Assembly (NCBI RefSeq): GCF_949628265.1
Contig: NC_088788.1
Span: 18,352,001 to 18,416,000 of the forward strand
Reading direction: 5' to 3'
DNA length: 64,000 bases
Origin: Cloeon dipterum
Lineage: Eukaryota; Arthropoda; Insecta; Ephemeroptera; Baetidae
In this document: positions 14,231 to 26,400 of the stretch, one piece after another
Numbering within the stretch: position 1 is the first letter of the stretch
Layout of the letters: each line of letters opens with the position of its first letter
The notes under the pieces: generated by a model
Databases searched by the model: none
Told to the model about the DNA's origin: nothing
What the model saw: only the letters and a program-made list of their open reading frames with translations
Made by a program: the position numbers and the translations under genes

Positions 14231-15510
14231 TTTGAGATTTTGAGCTAACTATTTTGCTTTGCGTGTGGTGTTGTTGTCTAACATCCAAACCACATGGGTA
14301 TTGGATGATGGGCGGGGGGCGGGCATAATGTGCCTGGCAGACCATGCCATCGAAAGAAATGGAATAGCAGCGACAGTGCGCGCGAGTGGCATTTAACGCA
14401 ACTAAACCACACACATCTTGAGCGCTACTGCGTAGCGTACTGCGGCCGAATATTTATTATAACAAAATTGGTGCAACGCACATAAACATTATTTAATTTT
14501 TAAATTTAATAAGCATAATATTACACCCGAAGAATGGACGGGCGGGGTAAATTTCAGCCTCAATAATCGTGACACGTACACACATGCCTAATTAATTAAT
14601 TTGCTTTTTTTCTTTCCCCACTCTAAGCTTTTCAAAATTTGTACAATAAAATTCCTCGTCTTGAGACACTTAAGTTCCAGTCATTTAAGGTCGTGTTTGA
14701 TATTTTCCTCTATTTCATTTTCATAAAAAAACAGTTTCTCTGAGGAGATATTTTTATAAGCATACATTAAGTAATAGTAGAGTGTATAGGTGTACAAATT
14801 TCTGTGTTCTCAATTTTACAATTAAATATAATGGTAGATAATTAATCTTCTCGTTATTATTTCATAAAATTTGTTGCATTTTCAAAAATGTTTTAAGATA
14901 GTCAATGTGTAAAGGGATAGTAAATTAAAGCCTTTTAATTATAAAATAAAAAATGTACAAAAATATATTTGTTAATTTATTGACTAATACTGTGACTATC
15001 AATTGATGAACGCTAAAATCTTACAAGAAGGTATACAAAATTTAATTGAGTTAACTAAATACGATATGGTCAGCAGATTGCAAATAGAAACCCACCAAAA
15101 TATTGCCATATCAAATTGAAAAAGAAGAAATAGTCAGAATCTCCATGTTGAAACCAAGAGTGATCAAAAGTGTCTAATAAATTTTCTAAATTTAACTTAT
15201 TGTATTGGCCTTCACTTAAGAAGAAAAAACACAGATTTTCTGGTATCTTTGATCGCTACCCCTAAATTTCCGTCATTTATAATGAATGCGCGCGCGATTT
15301 CCTACAAAAGCTGGCGCGGCGCCGGCGCTGTGACGATCACAGGTTTAGGTTTAAGGGTGAATGGTATCGGAAAACTTAGTGCGCACCCATTTCCAGCCAC
15401 AACAAGGGGTTGACCTGCATTCAGAACAATTTACGCGCAGCAAAAGGAGTTCATTCACACCGTTTTGGCTGTTTTCTGTGCACGCAACACTCGTCTTTAA
15501 GTAGCCAGAA

Positions 15511-16294
15511 ATGGCACTTAAGCCGGGAACGCTAATCTGTTTTGCTTTAATTTTACTTATTGGTGAGTTAGCCTGCAACGCTTATTTTCAATCCGTTTCT
15601 GAATGTTGCGTTTTGGAAATAATATGAACAGTTTCAGTTTTAAGATTAAAAATAATTTTCTCATAAATTATGCTTGAAATTATTAAATTGGCCTTGAAAT
15701 TAACAAGGTGGATGGGTGTAGAATTTTAATCACAAGCCATAAATCGTGACCTTATCAGCCCATTTTTAATTAATGCTCTCTACTTTGCATATTTTAACGA
15801 AGGTCTCACGCACATCTCTAATTTTTTGTGCCATCGATTTTCTCCAAAGAAAGGCGTCACCTTGAGAGCTTTTCTGCTTGTGCGTGCTCTTCTTTTTCCA
15901 TCCCGACACGAAAATAAATCTAAAAGCAGGCGCGTTTTGTTTACAGAAGCGAGGTAGAGCCAATTAACTCTGCACACGGTAAATGAGTTATGTTTTTTTG
16001 CCAACAGCTTTCTTGGCGTGCGAGGGTGAAGCGAAAAACAAGGCTGGAAAAGTGGTAAAGAATGCTGCCAAAGCGTACGCTGGACACAGTGAGCACGCTC
16101 CTCCAAGAAATAAAACGGAAAAGTGAATTCGTTAAATTTCAGAAGCGGCGAAATCATCGTGGAAAATATTCAAAATAATCGGCATGATAATTTTCGTGGG
16201 GGCCCTGGTCGGCGGGATCGCGATGTGCTTCATCCTGGCGCGCAGGAGGGCGGGCGGAGGTGAGGGCTTCGGCCTGCTCAGGGAAGGACCCTAG
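15511..16294 (+). CDS. Small secreted or single-pass membrane protein, 94 residues, unrecognised
   Basis: Three exons: 15511-15562, 16008-16088 and 16143-16294, joined at phase 1 with good GTGAGT-type donors and AG acceptors. The product starts MALKPGTLICFALILLIG and AFLACEGEAKN, a signal peptide or first membrane segment with likely cleavage after about residue 26. A basic, Ala/Lys-rich stretch follows (KVVKNAAKAYAGH), then a second hydrophobic segment at about residues 53-75 (IIGMIIFVGALVGGIAMCFI) ending in a stop-transfer motif RRR. The frame ends at TAG 16292-16294 but stays open for 39 more codons to TGA at 16412; a 50-base intron (16260-16309, GTGAGG to CAG) could also remove that stop but would change frame. 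I do not recognise the family. A type I membrane peptide is the simplest reading. Confidence 0.6.
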
Positions 16295-16414
16295 CGACTC
16301 TACCCACAGGTCGCGCGCTACCTGGTCGGGCTGGCTGGCTTCTGTCTCTTCCTTTGGTGCCGCAACCTTATGCTGAAGGCATACCGATCCGAGAAAGCCG
16401 CTGGTCCAGACTGA

Positions 16415-19400
16415 ATTTTGTTCAAATTGTCACAACAAACGCATATTTTCCTGAAGCATTCGAGTTGCATATTCTCTATGGATTTAAAATATTAATTTAT
16501 ATCATTATTTTGCCAAAATAAATTATGATTTTAAATAGCTATAAGGGATTTAGAAATATTTTGAACCTTAGTCAAACAAGATTATTTGCAAAAATTAACC
16601 TACTTAGCCCACCATACTATATTTTAAATTAAAACAACTTAGAGAATTCTTCGAATTTTCGTGCTCATTAATGAATGTGGAACAATATAAATACTATCCA
16701 AGCAAGATAGCAGTCTTTAAAAGTGCAAAATGTTCCGGCTACATGCCGAGTAAAAATGTCCTGGAAATCGTCCCAAAATGAACCAACTCATTGTCAGTTG
16801 CAAAAGCACAGAGTTTAAATTTTGAGCTATATGGAATGGAGCTACCACTGTGTTCGTATACCTCAAACAATGTTGCAAACTTGTTATTTTTATGTGGAAT
16901 AATATGCTGCACTATTGTGAGTATCAAAATGCAATTATAAATGTCAGCCATGTAAAGCCTAACAAATGTTCAGAAATATTTAGACATCGGCGTAAAATAA
17001 ATGTAGAATTAAGCAGACCAGTTCGTTTTTTATTGAATTTACTAATGTGTTCTATCCAGCCCCCTGTTTTATATTGTTTTGGCTTTGTTTAATGAACTTC
17101 ATATTTTTTTTGTTGAAAATAAATTGTAAGGCGCCGTACCCTACAGAATAAAAATTAATATTCTGGTCAACGTTCAGAAAAGATTTGTTCTCTTTGGAGC
17201 TATTTATCTGCATTTACCGGTAATTTGTTTAAATTTTATTTTAGTAAGAATTAACCTATGGTGAAAAAATAAAATATCATGTGTTATTTTTCTGCAGAAA
17301 AAACTAGCCGCGGTATAAATTGGATGGAAACGTGTGCGCGAAACCCTGAATTAGGGAACTATTTTCTCAGGAAAAAAAGCCTCTAGATTTTGCTTAATTT
17401 CAAAAATAATTATCTTCTATAACAATATGAGCTGATCATAATTTTCTTCACGTGTTTATTTTGTATCAAGAAAGGTAAAAAATTCGACCCTACAGACATT
17501 TTACGTGACTCTCATACTAAGGTTTTATTTTTAGCTTTTTTATTTGCATGAAAGAGATTTGATTTTATATTGCGCTCAAAAAGCACTCGCTTATTGTTGT
17601 AACGTGTAGACAAAAGAATATTGAGTTAGCTAGCCAGAAATAAACATAACTTGCTCTTTTCTTTGAGTGCCTAGCATTGGTAAGAGCAATAAAAATATGA
17701 TTTGAAATTCAATGATGACTGACAAAATTTATTTACATATTCGCGTGGATATATGCACGAAAAATGTTGACGTTTTCTGTGTCACGTACGTAACCAATTA
17801 TATTGCGATTCGACAGGCACCCAATTCTTATTTTTCAATAAATGCATCATTTGCATAAAAGAGAAAAGTTATTATTATCCCCATGCATGTAATTATGCCG
17901 CGAGGCCGGAGATAACGAAGAAAAACACGGTAGCTACTTTGTTTTCAAGCAGTTTGCATGTTCAGAAGAAATCCGTTGAGATTTCAAACATCTCCGCTAC
18001 TTTTTGCTGCAAATTCTTTTAACCCGCTCCTCTTTTTCAGAGTGCGGCTTTTATTTATCGACTATTTAGATAAATACAACTTAGAATATGTAGTGATTGG
18101 AACGCTTTAGGTGTGACAAAGTTTAATCCAGTAAAATATTTTGGGGCGCATATTTTTTTAATATTTGGATATAATTAAGAATTGCAGAAACTTTATTAAA
18201 GGAGATCATTTCAAAATCTCATACTTTTTTAAATCCAAATTTGAGAAGAGCCACTATCTCTAAAATTATGTTTATCCGTAATACAATTTCCACTGTAGTT
18301 TTTTTCCTATTTTTTGTGCTCTCTTAAAAATATTAGTATACATATTTATACCTCGCTGTGAACAGCTCTGTTTCTTGTTTAGTCCGCGTGCTGAGTGACC
18401 TTCTGTGAGTTCAAACGCATTAAAACAAGGAAGTAAAGTACTACGTTGAAGAAATTTATTAGCAGCCAGATTAAAATTAGCCCTTGTATAGGAATTCAAA
18501 CAAATTTTCTGCTTGTTAACCCAAGCGCGTAGGGTGAGATTAATGAGGCAAACTTAGATTGTGTATTTGTGGCATTTTCGGACTGAATTCATCTTCGCTT
18601 CGTGCCGCCTATCACGAGCACGTTACCCCGGCAGGGAAAATAACAAATGGCACCTCGAAACTACTTCACAATTAGTTTGTAATGTTTTATCTAGCCGATA
18701 AAAGAGCCCATAAAATAAGCGTCTGTTGAACGCAGAGTAAAAAAGAATATATCCACGGCTGAAAATAGCAGCACGCAAAAAGAGTTGCGTCAGACGCGGG
18801 TTCTCCTCTTACCCGCTCCGAAAATAGCCCTTTCTTTGTGCATTTATAAGTGAGTCTAATTTATGGCGCATTCAAACACACATACACGCCCTATGCTGCA
18901 ATAAAATATAAATACATGTAAAGGGTTGGGAATTCCAGACTGTTGGATGTTTTTTGTGCGTCCTGTTTTCAAATGAGCATATTTCATACAATTTTAATAC
19001 TGTAGAGCCACACTTGAAACTACTTAAAACACCAAAATCATCTAATTCTAATTGTGAACTTTAAAAACATAGGAAAAGTTGCATGGTTAAATATTGATTC
19101 TAAGCCCCTTTTTATTTTTATACAATTTAAAACGAAGGATTAGGATTTTTTAAGTTAAACGATCTTCTTTTTATTTATTTTTGTCTCAAATTTCCACGAT
19201 CATTTTACCAAAAAAAATTACCAAAGCTAATAAAACAAATTTTATATTTATATGAAAGCTGATAAATTTTGTCAGCAGGCAACACTAGCGAAAAGTAAAA
19301 GAAATTTTGTTGGGCTTTTTTAGAACACATATTATATGCAATATTTTTTCTTTTAGGCTTAATAAAGGCGAAAGGTTCTCAGCTTCTCATACGGTTATGC

Positions 19401-19841
19401 CATAATTCAAACAGGCCGATCAGATATAAGGGCATTAACAAAGTCTGAAAATTGTCTAAATTGGCTCCAAAACTGACTGACAGCAGTTAAAAAATTCATC
19501 ACTTTCGTCGTAAAATCCGACCCCTAAAAATAAAACTTGCAAATCAGCTGCGGCATAACTGAGCAGCGTGGCCGAAGCAAAAAGCAAATCGGACGCGGTG
19601 GCGGTGGCAGCGGTGCGAAAATCTGCTCATTTTCGCGTGTCGCCGTGGACGCCGCAACCTGTGCATGCCGTGCACTGCACAGCCACACACACTCTTGGCC
19701 AATGGCAGCGCACGATAGCACACACGTTTGATGTGTTGCCACGACAAGGAACACGCGACCATTCCTCGCGAGCGCGCGTGTGTGTATAATTTTCCTTGGC
19801 TCCGCTCCTCGCGGCCGCACACCTCCCCTCATTAAAGAAAA
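16415..19841. other. Intergenic region, no gene seen
   Basis: About 3.4 kb of AT-rich DNA between the two small membrane-protein genes. Open frames here (for example 16739-16951 minus and 16850-17092 plus) lack coding bias and splice context. The last 300 bases become GC-rich and probably hold the promoter and 5' leader of the next gene. Confidence 0.6.
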
Positions 19842-19961
19842 ATGAGCCCCTCGGCTCGCGACTTCAGTGCAGCGACGCCCGCAGTTTATTTGCCATCACC
19901 GATCAGCGCCCGCCCGCCTCGAGATGCGGCGCATCAAGTCAATCAAGTGACGCGCGGCAAC

Positions 19962-22900
19962 ATGTGCGCCGACGAGTCCCTCGGCGTCGGCTACGGCAAG
20001 TACGGCAGGTGCTGCTGCGTCTTCTCCTGCCTTTCCGTCGCCGCCGGCATCGCCCTCCTCTTCCTCGGCCTTTTTCTCGCGCTGCTCGGCCTCCTTCAAT
20101 CTGCAGGTGAGCCAGTGCTGCCTTGGGAAGTTTATTTTCTTCACTCGCCTGCTGCATTTTGAAATGTTATCACGAGAGTAGAACGTTTTATGGGTCAGCC
20201 TGCACTTTTTTAAGTATGCAACCGGTTGGACGCACGTGACGAGCAGATTGCCTACACAATAATTGGATCAAATTAATTATTTATTGCTGATGGATAAGTA
20301 TGTAGTTAAACAAACTATTTGAAATCAGAAAAAAATTAAATGCAAATGAAATTAAAATTAATGTTTTCAATTATCTGACTGAGAATTTTTCAGCGAATAT
20401 TGTGGGATGAATTTTTATTTGGAGGTTGAAAGTAATGCTACTGATTTGTGAATCAAAATTGACTGAGCAGACGGAATTTGAACGTTTCTAATTCAGCCTT
20501 TTGTTAAAACAAAAGCATTTGAAAATTAAACGAGAAATATTCATTAAAAGTAACAATAGAAATAATGAAGAAATTAGGGAAATTTCAATTTCAGTGTGTT
20601 ATTGGAATACGGAAAACAAACAGCTCGCTTTACAAGGAGGAAGCTGCCTGTAACTTCAACTGAAAAATTTAGCAACATCGATTGCATTAACCAAAAATTG
20701 AATTTAAAACTTAAAACTAATACGTAAATTTCTAGTTCTTTGGTCTCCAATATTTTCATCAGTTAATAGTTTTTTATATTTAGTCTATAGTTTCGCGATG
20801 AATGAATATTAATGATTATAGTTCTGATACCATAATTAATACCTTAATAGGGGGAAAACGCAGAAAATACAGATTTTAAACTCTATCGAGGTTAATTATC
20901 TTTGCGGTTCGAAGCAATCATCAAATCCGAGAAACTGAATTATTTCGCACTATTTTTCAAACGCTATAAATATATAGAGCACAAATTGGTCATTAACTCG
21001 TTGCAAATATTAGAGATGTGCATGACCGATTGTTTACAATTATTCCCGCAAAACCAGTAAGTCTAAAACTCAATCATGATGCTACCTGAAACTGAAAATC
21101 TCTGAAAAATGTTACATTTTACTATTTTTCCGCGCTTTGAGATACATTCCACTTTTTTTTAATTTTCCAGGTAACTCCATTTCAAAATTTCCGCGAGTTG
21201 TGCCAGGGGTCACTTTTTACAAAGAAATCCCAGTAGATTTGTTTTTCAATATGAAAATTTCCAAAATTTCCAAAAAATATTAGTTATTTCCACAAAAAAA
21301 AGTTGCCGAATTTTATTAAAAGTACTAGATAAATTAAATAAAGTGAACGTGTATCTGCTGAATGTTTATCAATTATTCACCTCAAATCGATTATTGAAAA
21401 GATAAGTTGTGTTAAATACACCGAATAAAATAGTCATCTATTTTGAGTAAAAATCAAATATTTTTTAACATTCCTAAACGTGTCATCACTCGAGGTTGAA
21501 TTTTCCATGACAATTTTGAAACGGACTTCATCCTTGTTACTCAAAAGACTCCACTAATTATCAACAAGTCCTTGTCAAAAATAAATATTAGGGATATTTA
21601 GCAACGAGGATGAAATCAGAATTTCAAATCCCAATTAAAATATTGGTCACTTTTTGCAATATAATGAAATTAGCGCGACGGTGGTGAAATATGTTTGCTA
21701 GCAATAAAAGGCTCGAAAAAAGTAAATTTATTTCGAGGACTAATGACCCTGTAAACGATGTACGAAATTTTATCCGCAAAAAATTATTAATTGCTTTTCC
21801 GATTAGTTGTTTGATGACGCACAAGGAATTCTCGTGGTAAATCAAGCCAAAATTAGAACCGAGTTACTAAAAAACAATTCAGTATAATTGCATTTATTAT
21901 TATTGCTGTGAGCTAAGAGTGCGCGCATGGAGCTCTAGTTTTGTTTGTGTCTTGCGGCTTACAGAGAATAAATATATTGCTTGTGTGTGCGCGCGCTGGG
22001 GTTTCAAGCTGGCAAAAGAGGCGAGATAGCGATCAACGAGGTGTTTTATATTTTGTACCTGCGCCGGCCAGACTATAATTTGTCACGAGAATCTTCATGC
22101 TTTGACCTTTCTGGGTGTGCTCATATACAATAGGCGATCACACCCGCGAGTTTTGCCTGCTTGCCTGCCTGTCGCACAGCACCCTTAATGCCAAACTAAA
22201 TTAGGAACAAAAAGCAGAGCGCTTATCGCCGCTCGGCATCAGCTCCCCTGACGCTCATATTTAATTTTAATGACTCTGCAGAGGTTTCGCTTGATTGCGA
22301 GAAAGAAACAAAAAGTAAAAAGTTGCTTCTTGCTTTTCCTAGCAAGGCGGAAGTTTGTGCTGAATTTCTGTGATTTTAGATAACATTCCTTTTTAATAAC
22401 ATTAAAATGTAGATATTTAGGAACTTGTTTTTTGTAGTAGTTATTATAGCTTGGCAATTATTTCATGATTAAAGCAACTCAAGTTTTTTCCGTACACGAA
22501 ACGTAAAATGTACAAGAAAATTAAATATATTTCCTGCAATAAGCTATTAATTCTTAAAAGCTGTTAATATCGCAGAAAAATATTTTTCATTTTAATTTGA
22601 TGTAAGTTTTAGAAGGGTTATTTTCGTAAAAGATTTAGAACTTTTTATCAAATAAAATGGTTGGTTTAGTTAATTTGGACGGTTTTTAGGTAGCCGTTTT
22701 TGGCATAATTCTCAAATATTTTCTCGGAAATACTGTCATTTTTTCTTCGTTTTTATGGGCTCCAGAAATATTTAATTAAAAGGAAACCCCTGAATCTTTT
22801 GGGTTGGAAAATTTCAACTAGTAACCGGTGTCTGATTCTTGTTTCCAAATATTAATAATTACAGGAATAAAAATCGAAACAATTAAATCATATCCTTTAT

Positions 22901-23239
22901 TCTAATTCGTCTGAAAATTTAATCTTAGGTCACAACGCCATCCGCGTGCCGGGATTCATTCTGCTTGGCACTGGATGCTGTCTTCTGCTGCTGGCCGCGG
23001 TGGCAGCCCTGTGCCCAGGCGGCCGGGAATGTTGTCTACACGTGCAGGACTACTGCGTGCAACACGGCTCGAGGTCGCAGGTTGGAGCCAGCGTGGATGG
23101 GCTCTCGGTCGACTCCGTGGACTGCGACCCACCTCCTCAACTGAGAGTGATTCCGCCGACCCCGATGCTGTTGGACGGAACGTCTCTCGACAGGCGACCT
23201 GAGACTGCCCCTGACTTTTTACCCTCCATCATGCGGTGA
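19962..23239 (+). CDS. Small protein with two membrane segments, unrecognised
   Basis: Two exons, 19962-20106 and 22929-23239, separated by a 2.8-kb intron with a GTGAGC donor and a TTAG acceptor at phase 1; 151 residues. Residues about 17-49 hold a Cys-rich entry (GRCCCVFSCLSVAAGIALLF) and a long Leu-rich membrane segment; a short loop (QSAGHNAIRVPG) leads into a second segment (ILLGTGCCLLLLAAVAALC). The C-terminal half is hydrophilic, with ECCLHVQDYC, an acidic Asp/Ser stretch and a Pro-rich tail ending in SIMR. The hairpin layout with short loop and juxtamembrane cysteines suggests a palmitoylated membrane protein with both ends on one side; this is inference. An in-frame ATG at 19842 would add 40 residues that look like leader sequence, so I chose 19962. 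It is tail-to-tail with CLEC16A. Confidence 0.65.
20107..22928 (+). other. Large intron of the two-membrane-segment gene
   Basis: A 2.8-kb AT-rich intron. Short frames inside it (for example 20574-20759 and 21624-21845, minus) have no coding character. A GC-richer patch with a GTGTGTGCGCGCGC run at about 21970-22060 is the only visible change of composition. Confidence 0.55.
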
Positions 23240-23255
23240 TTATTTTTAAAAATCA

Positions 23256-23261
23256 AATAAA
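23256..23261 (+). terminator. Polyadenylation signal of the two-membrane-segment gene
   Basis: AATAAA 17 bases after the TGA at 23237-23239, with another at about 23284. The converging CLEC16A gene ends only 178 bases downstream, so the two 3' untranslated regions may overlap. Confidence 0.55.
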
Positions 23262-23417
23262 TTATGTATGCAAAAGTAAAGAAAATAAAAGGACGTTTAT
23301 ATTTTTAACTGATGTAATCTCATTTCATTTCATCACTGAATTAAATTAAGCATTGTTTGTCATTTGAAATCAGATGCAATTTGTTATAGAAAACAATATA
23401 ATTTATTTCTTGAACAA

Positions 23418-26400
23418 TCAAATAATTTCTACGGAGCCTTTCTTTTTCCTGTCAGCTGAGTCACTTCGCTTGAAAGAGTTATTTCCGTTTGGATCACCAG
23501 TGTCTTGTGGTACCTCGGTGAAAGAGGTTTCCGTTTCAGGGTGTGAACTTGGAATGGGAGGGGTGGCACTTGGAGAGTTTGACATGCTGGAGCTCCTCTC
23601 CATCGCTTGGGCCATTCTCGAAGGAGATTCGCTGGCGCGTCTCGGCGACGGCGACAGGAGTCGGCGCGACGCTTCCATGTGGCGTCTTCTCGTCGCTCCT
23701 CTACCAACTTTATTCTAAAATAGGATGTGTCTCTGTCAGAAGGAGCCAAATTAAAAGAGTTTTTAAATTTCTCTTCCTGATTGTACAAGCAAATGGGAAG
23801 TTTCCACATCCATCTTAGGAACTTTCCAATTTAAAAATATTTCCTTCTAAATCGGTCAAGGCATAGTTCCATAACCTCCCACGCAAACGGGTAAAATTGG
23901 AATATTAAAATCAATTCAACATAGATCACGTCTAGAAATAAATCACAAATGATGTGTTCCCTAAGAACAGAAAAAGTTGAGCATGAAAATAGGAATAATT
24001 ACATATCAAAGTGAATAGTTTTTGCTTTGGACTGCTTTATTCATGCTGATTTTGCAAGAAATCCAATTAATGGAAACCCCTATTACTATTTTGAAACAAA
24101 AAATCCTTCTGCTTACTTGGTTGGACACAGGTGTGCTGGTATTTGTTGGATCCTGCAGGGGAAGACTTGAGCTGGAGCTTCCACCCTCTTGAGACGACAT
24201 ATCCTCTAGCGGGATCTCCTCGCTTCGCGGTCTGGGCATTTTGGGGGAACCCTCCCTTGATCTCGTGCCTACACAAATCAACCAATCAGCACTCTCAAGT
24301 ACATTTCTTTGTCTGCGACGTACCAGTATTTTCCGACGAGGTCCTAGAGGACGGGGAAGGAGTTCTGGAGCTTCTGCCGCTCTCCTCGCGCCGCACGGCG
24401 GCTGCGAATCCTGGCGCTTTGATGGCAGAGGAAAATAATGGACGGTTAGGGCCACCTAGCAAACTCCGACTAGCTCCTGAAGTAAATGAGAAAGTTGGAG
24501 AATTATCACCACTGATTTTGAAAGCTTACTGTCTTGCAGACGCATTGCTTGAAGCGAGTAAGTGGGAGGGGAAGGGGTTGCCTGGTTGGCCGGAATTTCC
24601 AACAGTCTTGCGATTTGCTGCATTTTCTTTTGTCTCGCTTTTGCCTTTCCCTTCGTCAGCCTAAAGAAATATTTTTTTTTTCAAAAACAAGAGGAAATAA
24701 GTTTATGTCAGTTGAAAAGCATCAAAAGCATGAACCTATTACGCAAATAAAAACTAAGTTTTATGGCAGAGAGAGATAGAACATAGGACTTTGTAGTTTT
24801 TGCTAACTCTTAACCAACGGCGTTTTTACAAAGCAATAATCGTGTCTTGAGAAATTGATGCGAAGGAAATTAAAATTTAATATTTCGGCAAAAGAGTTGT
24901 CAAGTAAAATTAGGAAAATCAACTAAGGAATAAATCAAAACCAATTTACATAGATTTTTCTGAATGTAATAAATTAAATCTGAAAATTTCTCACCTCTGT
25001 CTTGCTGCCATGCACCGAATGTGATCATCAAACACAAATTTGGCAGCCAAGAGGGGCAGTCTGTTCGGAGTATTGGATGAGAGGGGTCGGTGCACCGTGA
25101 TGTGAAGACATCTCGAGTCGTCTTTGTCGCCAGTCTCCTCCAAATCCTGCAGGAAGCCGACAAATTTGGCCACGCCCCAGCCTAGCCTCCTCGTGTCTGG
25201 CTCAACCAAAATCAACTGGAGCGCATCTATCACCAGGAAGCGCCTGATCTTCTGCCCATCTTTTGTGACCACCGTGCAGGCGATTAGGTCGCTGTTATCT
25301 ATTTGGAAAAAGAGTTAATTTTATTAGTTTGTTGGTTAAAATGTAACAATGAATTTAAAATTGGAATAATTATTAAAATGGCAAAGCTTGAAAAGTGGTA
25401 AAATTGTGATTTTTTTATTTTACACGAAATTTAACTCCAACGGAATCAATTTTATTTTTTTAAGCAAAATAAACTAAAAACTTAACTGCTGTATGTGCTG
25501 TGCCAATTGTATCGTTTTTCCAATTCAAAATAACTCATTTTTAAAAACAAGGAAAAGAAGACAGAAAATTTAAGAGCTATGTGTGAGAAAGATTGAAAAG
25601 TGAAAGCAGGAACGCAAGTGGGTTAATTTAGCCAGATGGGAAATAAACCACCAGGTTCCTACATGGGAGACACGTACTGAGGTCCAGGACTTGGTCCACT
25701 TGGACGCAGGCTGACGGGTTGGTGAGAGGCAATTGGTTCTCATTGCCCATTCCGAGCGACTGCGACAGCTCTCGAACGAGCAGAAAGGCTCTGATCGTCC
25801 GCCGCGTTCTCTCGCCCTAAAAGCAAGTAATTTTTTGAAGACTTGACAAAATAAAAGTAGGTTACAATACTTCTCCACATGGAAGACGTTTACTAAACTC
25901 AATGCCTGTCATTGGAGTTCCGGTGGGAGGAAGTAAAATGTTCGAGTCCATCATGAGCCACTCCACGTTTAAAGCGCCTTTCTTCCTTTCGTTATACTCT
26001 TCCTCGAACATGTCCAGGAAAATTTCATCACTCTAGAAGATTAAATATAAAATTGACACTGTATCAGGACACTCTTAGGTTCAGACGTTTTAATTTTGGC
26101 CAACCCATTGAATTTGTGTAGATTTTCCTGATGTGAGCCATGTGCAGTGGTGCAAATTTTCAAATTAACTATTTTAGCGATTTTAAGAATGTGACCCAAA
26201 ATTTATTTAAAAGTTTTAACTCAATTTGAATGAAATTTTATTTTTGAGCAATATTTAATTAGACAAATTGATTTGTTGGTCATTTTTGACCCTCCAGAAA
26301 AATTAAACATTTCTTTAAAGGGTTAATTCCTGACTTTGTATGTTTTTAATGGTCAATCATAGAGCTAAAAACTAAACATATTCTGAAAGATCATGAAATT

